DNA of 64,000 bases from Gemmiger sp. An50 (GCF_002161595.1 NZ_NFID01000012.1:49520-113519); one strand, 5' to 3'. Counted from the first letter of the stretch, positions 30,712-40,333 are shown. Numbers and translations: made by a program. Notes: generated from the letters alone by a model not told the origin.

Positions 30712-33090
30712 TTACTGCCGGGGCTGCGGCGGGTCCAGATGGTACTTTTCCGCAAGAGTCGCCCGGTATTTTTTACGGGCGCGGGCGCACAGCACCAGAT
30801 AGCCCGCAAACACCACGGCGCTCACTCCCGCCAGGGTCAGGCTTACATTCAAGCCTTGCGTGTGGTATTCCAGCCGGATGGTATTGTCGCCCGCGGAGGC
30901 AGGCACCGCCATCATTCCGCCGGAGACTTTCAGCACCGGGGCCTCCTCGCCGTTCACGGTGGCGGTGAAGCCCGCGTCGTAGGGCACCGGGAAGAAGACC
31001 AGCGTGCTGTTTTCCAGCTGGATGTTGGCGGTAAGGCCCCAGTTGTCCAGCGCAACGCTGCTGGCAGCCATGGCCTGCCGGTCATCCAGGTCGTCCTCGT
31101 AGCTGGACCGGTCGAAGTCGGTCTGCTCGGCCTCGGTCAGATGGCGCAGCCCGCCGCCCCAGCTGTTCACCTGCTCCTCGCTGAGCACGATGGCCCGGAC
31201 CAGCAGATTGTCCCGGTATTCCTCCGGGATCTCCTCGTACTCCTCCTCGGTGATGTAGGCATCGTAGGAGTAGGCCATGGGCAGCCAGTCGGTGTTTTCA
31301 TACACCGCCAGCTGGCCCTGGGTGAGCCAGTAGCGCCAGTTGTCGCCGGCCTTTTCCTCAAATTCCTCCTGCTTATCCACCGGGCAGATGGTGTACTTCA
31401 CACTGAGCAGGCCCCGCAGCGCGTATTCCTCCACTTCGGGGGCGCTGCGCACGTCCCGCTTCACGCCCACCTGGGGGTAGAACTCCAGAATGGAGGGAGC
31501 CACGGTGGAGTTGAAGGTCTGCAGGTCGCTCCGGTTCACCCACAGGCCCAGGTTGTCGTAGCATTCGTAGTCGTCGATGCGGTAGGCGCCCTCCGGCAGA
31601 ATCTCCGCCAGGGCCCGGCCATCCACATACTGCTGCTGGTAGAAGTCCTTGTCGTTGTCCCACTGGGCGAACTTGCCGATGGCGATGTGCACCGCGCCGT
31701 ACAGACAGCCGAAAACCAGCACCGCCGCGGTGAGCCGCCGGGACAGCTGAGGCGTGCGCTTGTACATGAGCCACAGCACCCAAAACAGCAGCACCCCGAT
31801 AAAGGCGATGCCGAAGTTCAAGAAGAACTTTTCCGGGTAGTCCATCACGCCGATCTTCCAGCCGCCGTCGTCGGTCTCGGTGGGCACCAGGGCGAAGGCA
31901 CAGTAGGCCAGCAGCACCGCCAGCGTGGGGCGCAGGCCCTTTTTCAGGTCCACCTCGTCCTCATGCTCCAGTCCGTAGATGGTGACCGCGCACATGATGA
32001 GCACCGGCATATAATACCAGCGGGCGTAGTAGCTGGAGTTCATGGCGTAGAACATGGAGTTCAGACCCGGCACCAGTGCCATCACCAGACAGACGCTGAG
32101 AATCCACTTGAAGGCGGTGCCCTTTTTGCACCGGCAGTAGGCCAGCACGCCCATCATGCTCACCAGGGGCAGATAGGCGGTCATGCTGGTCCATTTAATG
32201 ACGCCGGAATCGAAGATCACCGGCATGTAGGGGCAGTCCGGCGGGAAGAAGAAGCTGTAAAGAATGGCGGCGTACTGCTGCACGCTGCTGTAGAGCAGCA
32301 GGCCGAAGCCGTCGGAAAAGCTGGACACCCGGGGGTTGTTCTGCAGGCTGAGCATGGTGGGGATGGCCAGAATGGCCCCCATGCCCACGCCCGCCAGGCT
32401 CTCGAAAGCCAGCGCGCCGAAGGTGCGGCCACCAATTTTATACCGCCCGGCCAGCACCATGCAGATGAAGTAGATGGCCAGGAACACCACCTGACCGGCG
32501 AAGAAGAAGTAGTTATTCAAAAGATTCAGCGCCACCAGCACCGCGAAGGGGCCACGGCGCTTTTCGTACACCGCCGCGTCCAGCGCCCAGAGCAGATAGG
32601 GGAACAGCGCCACCACATCCACAAAATGGTTGAAGAACACGTTGTACACCGTGAAGCCGGAAAAGGCGTACATGCAGGCGCCCAGCACCGCCATGTTTTC
32701 TCTGCGGGCGTAACGGCGCATCCACAGGTAAGCGCCCCCGCCTGCCACCGCGAATTTCAGGCAGAGCAGCGGCACCATCAGATAAGGCAGCCAGGCCGCC
32801 GGGAACAGCAGGCTCAGCCACCAGAAGGGACTGCCCGCCAGATAAAAGGCGTAGCTGTTCAAAAAGCCGCTGCCCAGATCAGTGGCCCAGCTGAAGGAGC
32901 CGCCGCCGGATTTTACGAATTCATTGGCGGAATAATAAAAGGCGATCTGCTGGCTGTTGAAGTCTCCCGCGTACAAAAAGAAGCCTTTATCCACAATGTA
33001 GAACGGCAGGAACATCAGCGCGGCGGCCAGGCCGCACAGCGCAAAGGTAAGCCAGTATTTGTTCTGTGGTTTATCCAGTGGGCGTATCAT
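30712..33090 (-). CDS. YfhO-family GT-C-type membrane protein
   Basis: A 792-residue protein with about 13 transmembrane helices. The first loop, YAGDFNSQQIAFYYSANEFV, carries the acidic residue typical of GT-C transferases, and SWATDLGSGFLNSYAFYLAG follows. A large extracellular beta-rich region covers about residues 490-760, and a last helix ends the chain. YfhO proteins use lipid-linked sugars to glycosylate lipoteichoic acid or other surface polymers. The ATG at 33090 follows GTGAGGTGC. It is the first gene of the yfhO-tex-modE group. Confidence 0.85.
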   Translation of the reverse strand: MIRPLDKPQNKYWLTFALCGLAAALMFLPFYIVDKGFFLYAGDFNSQQIAFYYSANEFVKSGGGSFSWATDLGSGFLNSYAFYLAGSPFWWLSLLFPAAWLPYLMVPLLCLKFAVAGGGAYLWMRRYARRENMAVLGACMYAFSGFTVYNVFFNHFVDVVALFPYLLWALDAAVYEKRRGPFAVLVALNLLNNYFFFAGQVVFLAIYFICMVLAGRYKIGGRTFGALAFESLAGVGMGAILAIPTMLSLQNNPRVSSFSDGFGLLLYSSVQQYAAILYSFFFPPDCPYMPVIFDSGVIKWTSMTAYLPLVSMMGVLAYCRCKKGTAFKWILSVCLVMALVPGLNSMFYAMNSSYYARWYYMPVLIMCAVTIYGLEHEDEVDLKKGLRPTLAVLLAYCAFALVPTETDDGGWKIGVMDYPEKFFLNFGIAFIGVLLFWVLWLMYKRTPQLSRRLTAAVLVFGCLYGAVHIAIGKFAQWDNDKDFYQQQYVDGRALAEILPEGAYRIDDYECYDNLGLWVNRSDLQTFNSTVAPSILEFYPQVGVKRDVRSAPEVEEYALRGLLSVKYTICPVDKQEEFEEKAGDNWRYWLTQGQLAVYENTDWLPMAYSYDAYITEEEYEEIPEEYRDNLLVRAIVLSEEQVNSWGGGLRHLTEAEQTDFDRSSYEDDLDDRQAMAASSVALDNWGLTANIQLENSTLVFFPVPYDAGFTATVNGEEAPVLKVSGGMMAVPASAGDNTIRLEYHTQGLNVSLTLAGVSAVVFAGYLVLCARARKKYRATLAEKYHLDPPQPRQ

Positions 33091-33224
33091 AAAACGCACC
33101 TCACATCCCTTCCCCTTTCGCCGCGCCGGGGCTGCCCCCGGGCAGGAAAATATGGTATATTGTTTTCGTAACGCGCCCATTGGGCGCAATCTAAATAAGT
33201 CTAACACCCAGGAGTGTGAAAGAA

Positions 33225-33824
33225 ATGAAAACCTATTCCTTCAATGCTCTGGTGAGCCGGATGAAATACATCCGCCGGTGGAGCCTGATGCATGCCTCCC
33301 GCACCGAGAGCCTGAGCGAGCACGCGGCGGACACCGCCATCCTGGCCCATACCCTGTGCCTGATCGCGCAAAAAATCACCGGCACGCCGGTGCGGCCGGA
33401 GACAGTGGCGGTGGCGGCGCTGTATCACGACGCCCAGGAAATTCTCACCGGCGATATGCCCACTCCCGTGAAATACAAAAACGAGCGGCTGCGCAAGGCC
33501 TACAAGGCATTGGAGGACGAGAGCGCCGCCGCCCTGCTGGGCTATCTGCCCGCCCAGCTGCGGGGCGAGATGGCCGGTTACGTGACCGGCAGCCTGCTCA
33601 CCGAAGCGGAGGCAAAGCTGCTCAAGGCGGCGGACCGGCTGAGCGCCCTGATCAAATGCACCGAGGAGGTGCAGGCCGGCAACCGGGAATTCGCCGCCGC
33701 GCTGACCCAGCAGCGGGCCGCGTTAAAAGAAATGCACTGCCCGGAGGCGGACTACTTCATTGTGCACATGCTGCCCTGCTACGCCCAGCCGCTGGACGAG
33801 CTGACCAGCCAGAGCGCGGAATAA
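33225..33824 (+). CDS. yfbR: 5'-deoxynucleotidase, YfbR-type HD phosphohydrolase
   Basis: A 199-residue protein, the same length as E. coli YfbR. Start FNALVSRMKYIRRWSLMHAS, then the metal site: SLSEHAADTAILAHTL, YHDAQEILTGDMPTPVKY (HD pair) and LLKAADRLSALIKC (second Asp). It removes phosphate from dNMPs. The ATG at 33225 follows CAGGAG. Its stop is only five bases from the converging dihydrouridine synthase stop, with no terminator hairpin between. Confidence 0.93.
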   Translation: MKTYSFNALVSRMKYIRRWSLMHASRTESLSEHAADTAILAHTLCLIAQKITGTPVRPETVAVAALYHDAQEILTGDMPTPVKYKNERLRKAYKALEDESAAALLGYLPAQLRGEMAGYVTGSLLTEAEAKLLKAADRLSALIKCTEEVQAGNREFAAALTQQRAALKEMHCPEADYFIVHMLPCYAQPLDELTSQSAE

Positions 33825-33829
33825 GCCGC

Positions 33830-34804
33830 TCAGCGGTTGCCCGCGTCGTATACTTTTTGGAAGAGCTCGTCCAGGTCTTCGTAGTGGCTCAGCTGACAGC
33901 AGGCCCGGCGCAGCCCCGCCGCGCCCTTGAGGCCCTTCATGTAGTAAAGGGCCTGGCTGCGGGCCTGGGGCATGGCCACCCACTCGCCCTTTTCCTCGCA
34001 CATCTCATACACCTGGGTGCGCAGGGCTTCCAGACGCTGGCGCAGGGTGGGCTTTTCCGGGGCGGGCTCGCCGTTTAAGGCGGCCTTGATCTCGGCAAAA
34101 ATCCAGGGGTCGCCCAGCGCGGCACGGCCCACCATCACGCCGTCGCAGCCGGTGGCGTTCACCATGGCGAGCGCGTCGGCGGCGGATTCAATGTCGCCGT
34201 TGCCCAAGACCGGAATTTTCACCGCCTTTTTCACCGCTTCGATGATCTTCCAGTCCACACAGCCGGGCTGGTACATCTGCTCCCGGGTGCGGCCGTGCAC
34301 CGCCACCAGCGCCGCGCCCGCGGCCTCGCAGGCCTTGGCCACCTCCACGGCGGTGATGTGGTCCGCGTCCCAGCCGGCCCGCATCTTCACGGTGACCGGC
34401 TTGCCCTGGCTCTCCTTCACCACCGCGGCCACGATGTCACCGCAGTTTTTGGGGTCCAGCATCAGCTTGCTGCCCGCTCCACTGGAGTTGATCTTGGGGG
34501 CCGGGCAGCCCATGTTGATGTCGATGAAATCGAACTTGTACTTCTGGATCAGCGCGGTGGCCTGGCCCATGGTCTCGGGTTCCGCGCCGAACAGCTGCAC
34601 CCCATAGGGAGCCGGGTTGTTTTCATTATAAATCAGCTGGGCGCTCTTTTTGTCGCCAAAGGTCAGGGCCTTCGCGCTGACCATCTCGCTGATGGTGTAA
34701 AGCGCCCCGTGGTTGGCCGCCAGACGGCGGCAGGCGGCGTCGGTGAAACCGGCCATGGGGGCCAGCACCGCGCCGGGGGCAAAGGTCATATTGCCAAGCT
34801 GCAT
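33830..34804 (-). CDS. dusB: tRNA-dihydrouridine synthase, DusB-type
   Basis: A 324-residue TIM-barrel flavoenzyme: VLAPMAGFTDAACRRLAAN at the FMN site, FIDINMGCPAPKINSSGAGS with the catalytic Cys, VTVKMRAGWD, LVAVHGRTREQMYQPG, PVLGNGDIESA and GVMVGRAALGDPWIF. It reduces uridines in tRNA with NADPH. DusB is the usual Firmicute paralogue; the exact target positions are not readable here. The start follows AAAGGAG. Confidence 0.92.
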   Translation of the reverse strand: MQLGNMTFAPGAVLAPMAGFTDAACRRLAANHGALYTISEMVSAKALTFGDKKSAQLIYNENNPAPYGVQLFGAEPETMGQATALIQKYKFDFIDINMGCPAPKINSSGAGSKLMLDPKNCGDIVAAVVKESQGKPVTVKMRAGWDADHITAVEVAKACEAAGAALVAVHGRTREQMYQPGCVDWKIIEAVKKAVKIPVLGNGDIESAADALAMVNATGCDGVMVGRAALGDPWIFAEIKAALNGEPAPEKPTLRQRLEALRTQVYEMCEEKGEWVAMPQARSQALYYMKGLKGAAGLRRACCQLSHYEDLDELFQKVYDAGNR

Positions 34805-34863
34805 TGCAGTTTCTCCTTTGAAAAAGCCGGAGCGCTGCCCCGGCAGAAATCCAGGGTTTATTG

Positions 34864-34888
34864 TACCACAAAACTTAGCGTTGTGGTA
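34864..34888. promoter_or_regulatory. Inverted repeat in the dusB-polA divergent region
   Basis: TACCACAA and TTGTGGTA flank nine bases. TATACT follows at 34887-34892 and could be the polA -10, and ATTGTA (34859-34864) could be the reverse -10 for dusB. Neither has a clear -35, so the repeat may be a regulator site or a hairpin. Confidence 0.35.
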
Positions 34889-34974
34889 TACTTATTAAAT
34901 ATAGCTATTCCATAGCAAGTATCGCCCGACTTTTCTTGCGGGCGGTCAACACACGTTTTTTCGGAGGTCTGCCC

Positions 34975-37494
34975 ATGAAATTGCTGGTTTTGGACGGCAA
35001 CAGCATTGTGAACCGCGCCTTCTACGGCATCAAGCTGCTCACCACCAAGGATGGCCGTTACACCAACGCCATCTACGGTTTTATGAACATTCTGCTGAAC
35101 CTGTTAAAAGAGGTCCAGCCGGACGAGGTGGCCATCGCCTTTGATTTGAAGGCCCCCACCTTCCGCCACAAGATGTACGACGGCTACAAGGCCACCCGCA
35201 AGGGCATGCCCGAGGAGCTGGCCCAGCAGATGCCGGTGCTGAAAGAACTGCTGGCCGACCTGGGCTTTGTGATGGTCTCCAAGGAGGGCTACGAGGCGGA
35301 CGACATTCTGGGCACCCTGAGTGCGGCCGCTGCCGCCCGGGGCGACGAGTGCTATCTGGCCACCGGTGACCGGGACAGCCTGCAATTGGTGAACGACCAC
35401 GTGACCGTGCTGCTGGCCGCCACCCGGATGGGCCGCAGCGAGACTGTGGTGATGGACAAGGCCGCTGTGGAGGAAAAATACGGCGTGAGCCCCAAACAGC
35501 TGATCGAGGTGAAGAGCCTGATGGGCGACACCTCGGACAACATCCCCGGTGTGGCGGGCGTGGGCGAAAAGACCGCTCTGGCCCTGATTCAGAAATTCGG
35601 CAGCCTGGCGGGCGTATACGAGAACATCGACGACAGCGCCATCAAGCCCGGCGTGCGCACCAAACTGACCACTCACAAAGAAGACGCGGAGCTTTCCCGC
35701 AAGCTGGCGGAAATCGACTGCGCCATCCCGGTGGACACCGCCCCCGGCACCTACAAGCGGGGTGAGGGCGACGCAGCCGCGGCCGCCGGGCTGCTGGCCG
35801 AGCTGGAGATCCACAGCCTTGCCCCCCGGCTGGGCCTGGACGGCGTGACCCCCAAGGCCGCCGCTCCCGCGCCGGAGCTTGCCGCCGTGGAGCCGGACGT
35901 GCTGCCCATGATCCCCGAGGGCCGGTATGAGCTGGCCCAGGAGGGCGAGGGCTGGTACGCGGTGCAGGGCAGCGCCGTCTACCCGCTGGACGAGGCCGCA
36001 CTGGTCCGTCTGCTGGACAGCGACGCCACCCTGCGAGTATTTGACGCAAAGCCGCTCTATCATCTGGCGCTGGCAAACGGCGGCGAGGGCAAAAGCATCG
36101 TGTTTGACGCGAAGCTGGCCGCTTATCTGCTGAACCCCGCCGCCAGCAGCTACACGGTGGAAAATCTGGCCGCGGAATACGGCATCCAGCCCGCCTTCCG
36201 CTGCGAGGACGCCCCGCTGGCCGGTGTGCTGACCGGGCTGTACGACGCGCTGGACGCCAAGGTGACCGAGGAGAGCATGGACCGGCTGCTGGCTGAGGTG
36301 GAGCTGCCGCTGGCGCTGGTGCTGGCGGACATGGAGCGCACCGGCATGCTGGTGGACCGGGAAGGCCTGGTGGCCTTTGGCGAAAAGATGAAGCAGGAGC
36401 TGGAGGGCTGCCTTGCCCGCATTTACGAGCAGGTGGGCTACGAGTTCAACGTGAACAGCCCCAAGCAGCTGGGCGAGGCGCTCTTTGTGAAGATGGGCCT
36501 GCCGCCCCGCAAGAAGACCAAGAGCGGCTACTCCACCAATGCGGAGACGCTGGAAAGCCTGCGGAATGAGAGCCCGGTGATCGACGACATTTTGCAGTAC
36601 CGCACCTACCAGAAGCTGAACTCCACCTATGTGGAGGGCCTTTTGAAGGTGATCGGGCCGGACGGGCGGATGCACTCCACCTTCAACCAGACCGAAGCCC
36701 GCACCGGGCGGCTTTCCTCCAGCGAGCCCAACATGCAGAACATTCCCATCCGCACCCCGCTGGGCAGCCAGCTGCGCCAGTTCTTTGTGGCGAAGCCCGG
36801 CTGCACCCTGGTGGACGCGGACTACAGCCAGATCGAGCTGCGGCTGCTGGCCCACATTTCCGGGGATGAATCCATGCGCCAGGCCTTTCTGACCGGGCAG
36901 GACATCCACCGCAGCACCGCCGCGAAAATTTACAACCTGCCGCCGGAGATGATCACCCCTGCCCTGCGCTCCTCCGCCAAGGCGGTGAACTTCGGCATCG
37001 TGTACGGCATCGGCGCGTTCAGCCTCTCCCGTGACATCAACGTGTCGGTGAAGGAGGCGGACCAGTTCATCAAGAACTATCTGGCCACCTTCCCCGGCGT
37101 GAAAAACTATATGGACGAGACCATCGCCCACGGCACCGAGAAGGGCTATGTGACCACCCTGTTCGGCCGCCGCCGGGCGCTGCCCGAGCTGGCCAGCAAG
37201 AACCACAACCTGCGGGCGCTGGGCGAGCGGATGGCCATGAACACTCCTATTCAGGGTACTGCGGCGGACGTGATCAAGCTGGCCATGGTGAAGGTATGGC
37301 GGCGGCTGCGGGCCGAGGGCCTGGCCGCCAATCTGATTTTGCAGGTGCACGACGAACTGATCGTGGAGGCCCCGGAGGCCGAGGCCGAGACCGTGGCCCG
37401 CATCCTGAAGGAAGAGATGGAGGGCGCGGTGAGCTATTCCGTGCCCCTGACCGCCGACGTGGGCCAGGGCAAGACCTGGCTGGAATCCCACTAA
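34975..37494 (+). CDS. polA: DNA polymerase I
   Basis: The 839-residue protein has a 5'-nuclease domain (about 1-290; KLLVLDGNSIVNRAFYG, TGDRDSLQLV, GDTSDNIPGVAGVGEKTAL). A 3'-5' exonuclease-like domain (about 310-450) lacks the usual FDTET metal motif, so proofreading is probably lost, as in Bacillus stearothermophilus. The polymerase domain is intact: motif A DADYSQIELRLLAHISGD, motif B RSSAKAVNFGIVYGIGAF and motif C QVHDELIVE. It fills gaps in repair and replaces RNA primers. The start follows TCGGAGG. It heads the polA-rimI-tsaD group. Confidence 0.97.
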   Translation: MKLLVLDGNSIVNRAFYGIKLLTTKDGRYTNAIYGFMNILLNLLKEVQPDEVAIAFDLKAPTFRHKMYDGYKATRKGMPEELAQQMPVLKELLADLGFVMVSKEGYEADDILGTLSAAAAARGDECYLATGDRDSLQLVNDHVTVLLAATRMGRSETVVMDKAAVEEKYGVSPKQLIEVKSLMGDTSDNIPGVAGVGEKTALALIQKFGSLAGVYENIDDSAIKPGVRTKLTTHKEDAELSRKLAEIDCAIPVDTAPGTYKRGEGDAAAAAGLLAELEIHSLAPRLGLDGVTPKAAAPAPELAAVEPDVLPMIPEGRYELAQEGEGWYAVQGSAVYPLDEAALVRLLDSDATLRVFDAKPLYHLALANGGEGKSIVFDAKLAAYLLNPAASSYTVENLAAEYGIQPAFRCEDAPLAGVLTGLYDALDAKVTEESMDRLLAEVELPLALVLADMERTGMLVDREGLVAFGEKMKQELEGCLARIYEQVGYEFNVNSPKQLGEALFVKMGLPPRKKTKSGYSTNAETLESLRNESPVIDDILQYRTYQKLNSTYVEGLLKVIGPDGRMHSTFNQTEARTGRLSSSEPNMQNIPIRTPLGSQLRQFFVAKPGCTLVDADYSQIELRLLAHISGDESMRQAFLTGQDIHRSTAAKIYNLPPEMITPALRSSAKAVNFGIVYGIGAFSLSRDINVSVKEADQFIKNYLATFPGVKNYMDETIAHGTEKGYVTTLFGRRRALPELASKNHNLRALGERMAMNTPIQGTAADVIKLAMVKVWRRLRAEGLAANLILQVHDELIVEAPEAEAETVARILKEEMEGAVSYSVPLTADVGQGKTWLESH

Positions 37495-37525
37495 GGCGGG
37501 TTTTCCACAGAGGAGGCGTTTTTTC

Positions 37526-37978
37526 GTGGAATACTTTGTGCGACCCATGGAGCGGGCCGATCTGGACGTGTGTGCAGTGATCGAACAGAGCGCGGGCGAC
37601 CCCTGGAGCCTGGCCCAGCTTTCCGAGGAGCTGGAAAACCAGTTGGCAGGGGGCGCGTCCCGGCTGTTTGTGGCACAGGCACCCGGCCAGTCGGTGGCGG
37701 GCCTTGCCGCCTGGCAGCTGGCCGCCGGGGAGGCCAGTCTCTACACCCTGACCGTGGCCCCCGAGGCCCGGCGCACCGGTGCGGGCACCGCTTTGCTGCA
37801 CCAAAGCCTGGAGGCGCTGCGCGGCGAGGGCGCGGAGGTCGCCTTTCTGGAGGTGCGGGCCTCCAACGCCGGGGCCATCGCCCTGTATGAGCAGGCGGGC
37901 TTTGTGGCGGACGGCCGCCGTCCCCGCTTTTACCAGAACCCCACCGAGGACGCGGTCCTCATGCACCGGGCGCTGTGA
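37526..37978 (+). CDS. rimI: RimI-type N-terminal acetyltransferase
   Basis: A 150-residue GNAT protein with SLYTLTVAPEARRTGAGTAL as the acetyl-CoA pyrophosphate loop (a variant of Q/R-x-x-G-x-G/A), followed by AFLEVRASNAGAIALYEQAG and FVADGRRPRFYQNPTEDAVLM. The last pattern, with Y-x-x-P-x-E-DA, is typical of RimI beside tsaD. It would acetylate the N-terminus of ribosomal protein S18 or others. The GTG start follows AGAGGAGG. It is the middle gene of polA-rimI-tsaD. Confidence 0.9.
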   Translation: MEYFVRPMERADLDVCAVIEQSAGDPWSLAQLSEELENQLAGGASRLFVAQAPGQSVAGLAAWQLAAGEASLYTLTVAPEARRTGAGTALLHQSLEALRGEGAEVAFLEVRASNAGAIALYEQAGFVADGRRPRFYQNPTEDAVLMHRAL

Positions 37979-38039
37979 ATTTGGCAGAACCGGCCCAAAT
38001 TTCCCTGATTTTTGTTGAAAAGCATGGTGATATTACAAA

Positions 38040-39053
38040 ATGTATATTCTAGGAATCGAGAGCACCTGCGATGAAACCGCCGCCGCCGTGGTAAAGGACG
38101 GCCGCGAGCTGGTGAGCAATGTGATCTCCACCAGTGTGGCGGAGCAGGCCCTTTATGGCGGCGTGGTGCCGGAGATCGCCAGCCGCCGCCACGCGGAATA
38201 CATCAGTGCCACGGTGGAAAAGGCCCTGACGGATGCGGGCATGACTCCCGCCGACCTGGACGGCATCGCCGTCTCCTTTGCGCCGGGTCTGATCGGCGCG
38301 GTGCTGGTGGGCGTGAACTTCGCCAAGGGCCTGGCCTACGCGGCCCAAAAGCCTTTGGTGCCGCTGCATCATCTGCGGGGGCACATCGCCGCCCTCTACC
38401 TGACCCACCCGGATTTAAAACCGCCCTTCCTGTGTCTGGTGGCCAGCGGCGGACACAGCCACATTGTGCAGGTGACCGACTACACCCGCTTCACGGTGCT
38501 GGGCCGCACAGTGGACGACGCGGCGGGCGAGGCCTTCGACAAGGTGGCCCGCACCCTGGGGCTTGGCTACCCGGGCGGACCGGCCATCAGCAAGGCGGCC
38601 AGGAACGGCAACCCCAAGGCCTACAAGCTGCCGGTGCCCCACGTGGAGGGCAAGTACAATGTGAGTTTTTCCGGCCTGAAGACCGCGGTGCTGAACGCGG
38701 TGAACCAGGCGGAGATGCGGGGCGAGACGGTGAACGCGGCGGATATGGCCGCCAGCTTTGAGCATCGAATCGACGAGATTCTGGCGGGCAAGCTGCTGGA
38801 TGCCGCAAAGGACACCGGCGCGTCCACCATCTGCCTGGCGGGCGGCGTTGCCGCCAACAGCCTTTTGCGCTGCCTGGTGAACGAGGGCGCCCAGAAGCTG
38901 GGGGCAAAGCTCTGCCTGCCCGCGGTGGAATTCTGCGGTGACAACGGCGCCATGATCGCCGCCCAAGGCTTTTACGAGCTGCAAAGCGGCAATGTGGCGG
39001 GTCTCGAATTGAACGGCCTGCCCACCCTGCCCATTGATTACAACTGCGGCTAA
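38040..39053 (+). CDS. tsaD: tRNA t6A transferase TsaD
   Basis: A 337-residue ASKHA enzyme that moves the threonylcarbamoyl group to A37 of tRNA. MYILGIESTCDETAAAVVKD at the start, the metal pair HLRGH (His111 and His115), CLVASGGHSHIVQV, GRTVDDAAGEAFDKVAR and CLAGGVAANSLLR are all present. It needs TsaB and TsaE, encoded at 14.3-15.5 kb. The ribosome site is weak (ATGGTGATATT). A rightward promoter for degV starts immediately after its stop codon. Confidence 0.96.
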   Translation: MYILGIESTCDETAAAVVKDGRELVSNVISTSVAEQALYGGVVPEIASRRHAEYISATVEKALTDAGMTPADLDGIAVSFAPGLIGAVLVGVNFAKGLAYAAQKPLVPLHHLRGHIAALYLTHPDLKPPFLCLVASGGHSHIVQVTDYTRFTVLGRTVDDAAGEAFDKVARTLGLGYPGGPAISKAARNGNPKAYKLPVPHVEGKYNVSFSGLKTAVLNAVNQAEMRGETVNAADMAASFEHRIDEILAGKLLDAAKDTGASTICLAGGVAANSLLRCLVNEGAQKLGAKLCLPAVEFCGDNGAMIAAQGFYELQSGNVAGLELNGLPTLPIDYNCG

Positions 39054-39064
39054 CCTGTTTCGCC

Positions 39065-39093
39065 TTGACGAACAGGGCCAAAAGCTCTATAAT
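39065..39093 (+). promoter_or_regulatory. Sigma-A promoter of degV
   Basis: TTGACG-N17-TATAAT, almost consensus, starting 12 bases after the tsaD stop codon. Confidence 0.8.
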
Positions 39094-39159
39094 ATATCTA
39101 GTATTAAAAACTATGTGGTTTTGCGCGGCTCCGCGCCGCCCAAAGGGAGTGTATTTACT

Positions 39160-39996
39160 ATGTCTTGGATGATCGTTGCCGACTCCTCCTGCGAACTGCG
39201 CAGCCTGCCCGATGCCGTACCCCAGACCGGTTTTGCCACCGTGCCGCTGAAAATTCGCGTGGGCGACCGGGAATTTGTAGACAATGCCGCACTGGATGTG
39301 GCCGTGATGATGGCCGAGATGCGCAACTACAACGGCGCGTCCACCACCGCCTGCCCCAGCCCCGAGGAATGGGCGGAAAAGTTCCTGCTGGGGGATAACA
39401 TCATTGCCGTGACCATCAGCAGCAATCTTTCCGGCAGCTACAACAGCGCCATGATCGCAAAGGAAATGGTGCTGGAAAGCCACCCGGACAAAAAGATCTA
39501 CGTGCTGGACAGCCTGTCCACCGGCGGCGAGATGGTGCTGGCCATCCGCAAGGCCAACGAGCTGATCGGCCAGGGTCTGGAATTCGAGGATGTGGTGAAG
39601 GAGCTGGAGGTGTATTACGCGCCCCGCCAGGTGCTGTTTGCCCTTTCCTGCTTTGACAATCTGGTGAAGAACGGCCGCATGAGCCGTGTTGTGGGCTTTG
39701 TGGCCGGCAAGATGGGCATGCGCATCGTGGGCCGCGGCAGCGACGACGGCAAGCTGGAAATGCTGCACAAGACCCGCGGCGAGACCCGCACCCTGGCCTT
39801 CATCCTGGAAGAGATGGACCGTCGGGGCTATCAGGGCACGCCGGTGGTCATCAGCCACTGCTTCAACGAGAACGCCGCGCATCTGCTGCGCCACGGCATC
39901 GAGACCAAGTGGTCCGGCGCGGACGTGACCGTGCTGCCCTGCAGCGGCCTGACCAGCTTCTACGCCCAGGACGGCGGCATCATCGTGGGCTACTGA
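39160..39996 (+). CDS. DegV-family fatty-acid-binding protein
   Basis: A 278-residue protein: IVADSSCELRSLP at the start, an EEWAEKFL segment, ITISSNLSGSYNSAMIAKEM (family SSxLSGTYqsA), VLDSLSTGGEM, and a second domain with ALSCFDNLVKNGRMSRV and VISHCFNENAA. DegV/FakB proteins bind fatty acids and pass them to the FakA kinase. No fakA is nearby. The ATG at 39160 follows AAAGGGAG, and a strong promoter is present. Confidence 0.88.
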   Translation: MSWMIVADSSCELRSLPDAVPQTGFATVPLKIRVGDREFVDNAALDVAVMMAEMRNYNGASTTACPSPEEWAEKFLLGDNIIAVTISSNLSGSYNSAMIAKEMVLESHPDKKIYVLDSLSTGGEMVLAIRKANELIGQGLEFEDVVKELEVYYAPRQVLFALSCFDNLVKNGRMSRVVGFVAGKMGMRIVGRGSDDGKLEMLHKTRGETRTLAFILEEMDRRGYQGTPVVISHCFNENAAHLLRHGIETKWSGADVTVLPCSGLTSFYAQDGGIIVGY

Positions 39997-40030
39997 TTTT
40001 TCACGATTTCTTCGCACCCTGTTTCTTTAG

Positions 40031-40308
40031 CCGAGGCCGGATAGGAAAACTTTGCCTGCGGACTGACGATTTTGGGCAACTGACTGCGGCAGAGCAGCTC
40101 GACAACCACCAAGGGTGCCTTCGCTGCTCTTTCTTGCATTTGCTCCAAAATCCCCGGGCCGCAGGTGCAAGGCAGCCCTGACCCAGGATTTTGAGGTCAA
40201 AACGAACAAAAAAGAGCGCCCCAATACTTGGTGTATTGAGGCGTTCTTTTGCGTTTATTGGGGCCCAAAATCCTACGTCAGGGCCAAAGTTTTCTTGTCC
40301 GGACTCGG
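40031..40308. mobile_element. 278-bp inverted-repeat element of a second type
   Basis: Ends are a 24-base imperfect inverted repeat (CCGAGGCCGGATAGGAAAAC at the left against CCGAGTCCGGACAAGAAAAC on the other strand at the right), and the pairing continues inward (CCTGCGGACTGACGATTTT against CCTGACGTAGGATTTT). No open frame with a recognisable product. It contains a terminator-like hairpin and ends right beside the metallophosphoesterase promoter region. It is unrelated in sequence to the 172-bp family. I see one copy only. Confidence 0.65.
40216..40250. terminator. Terminator-like hairpin inside the 278-bp element
   Basis: GCGCCCCAATAC pairs with GTATTGAGGCGT, followed by TCTTTT; an A-rich left flank makes it usable on both strands. 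It could end degV transcripts. Confidence 0.65.
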
Positions 40309-40333
40309 CTTTTCAAACGAGGTGCGTTTTTGT

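Noticed and set aside
33172..33186. GCGCCC-ATT-GGGCGC palindrome upstream of yfbR
   Set aside because: Six GC-only base pairs are easily found by chance in this base composition, and no promoter is clearly placed around it.
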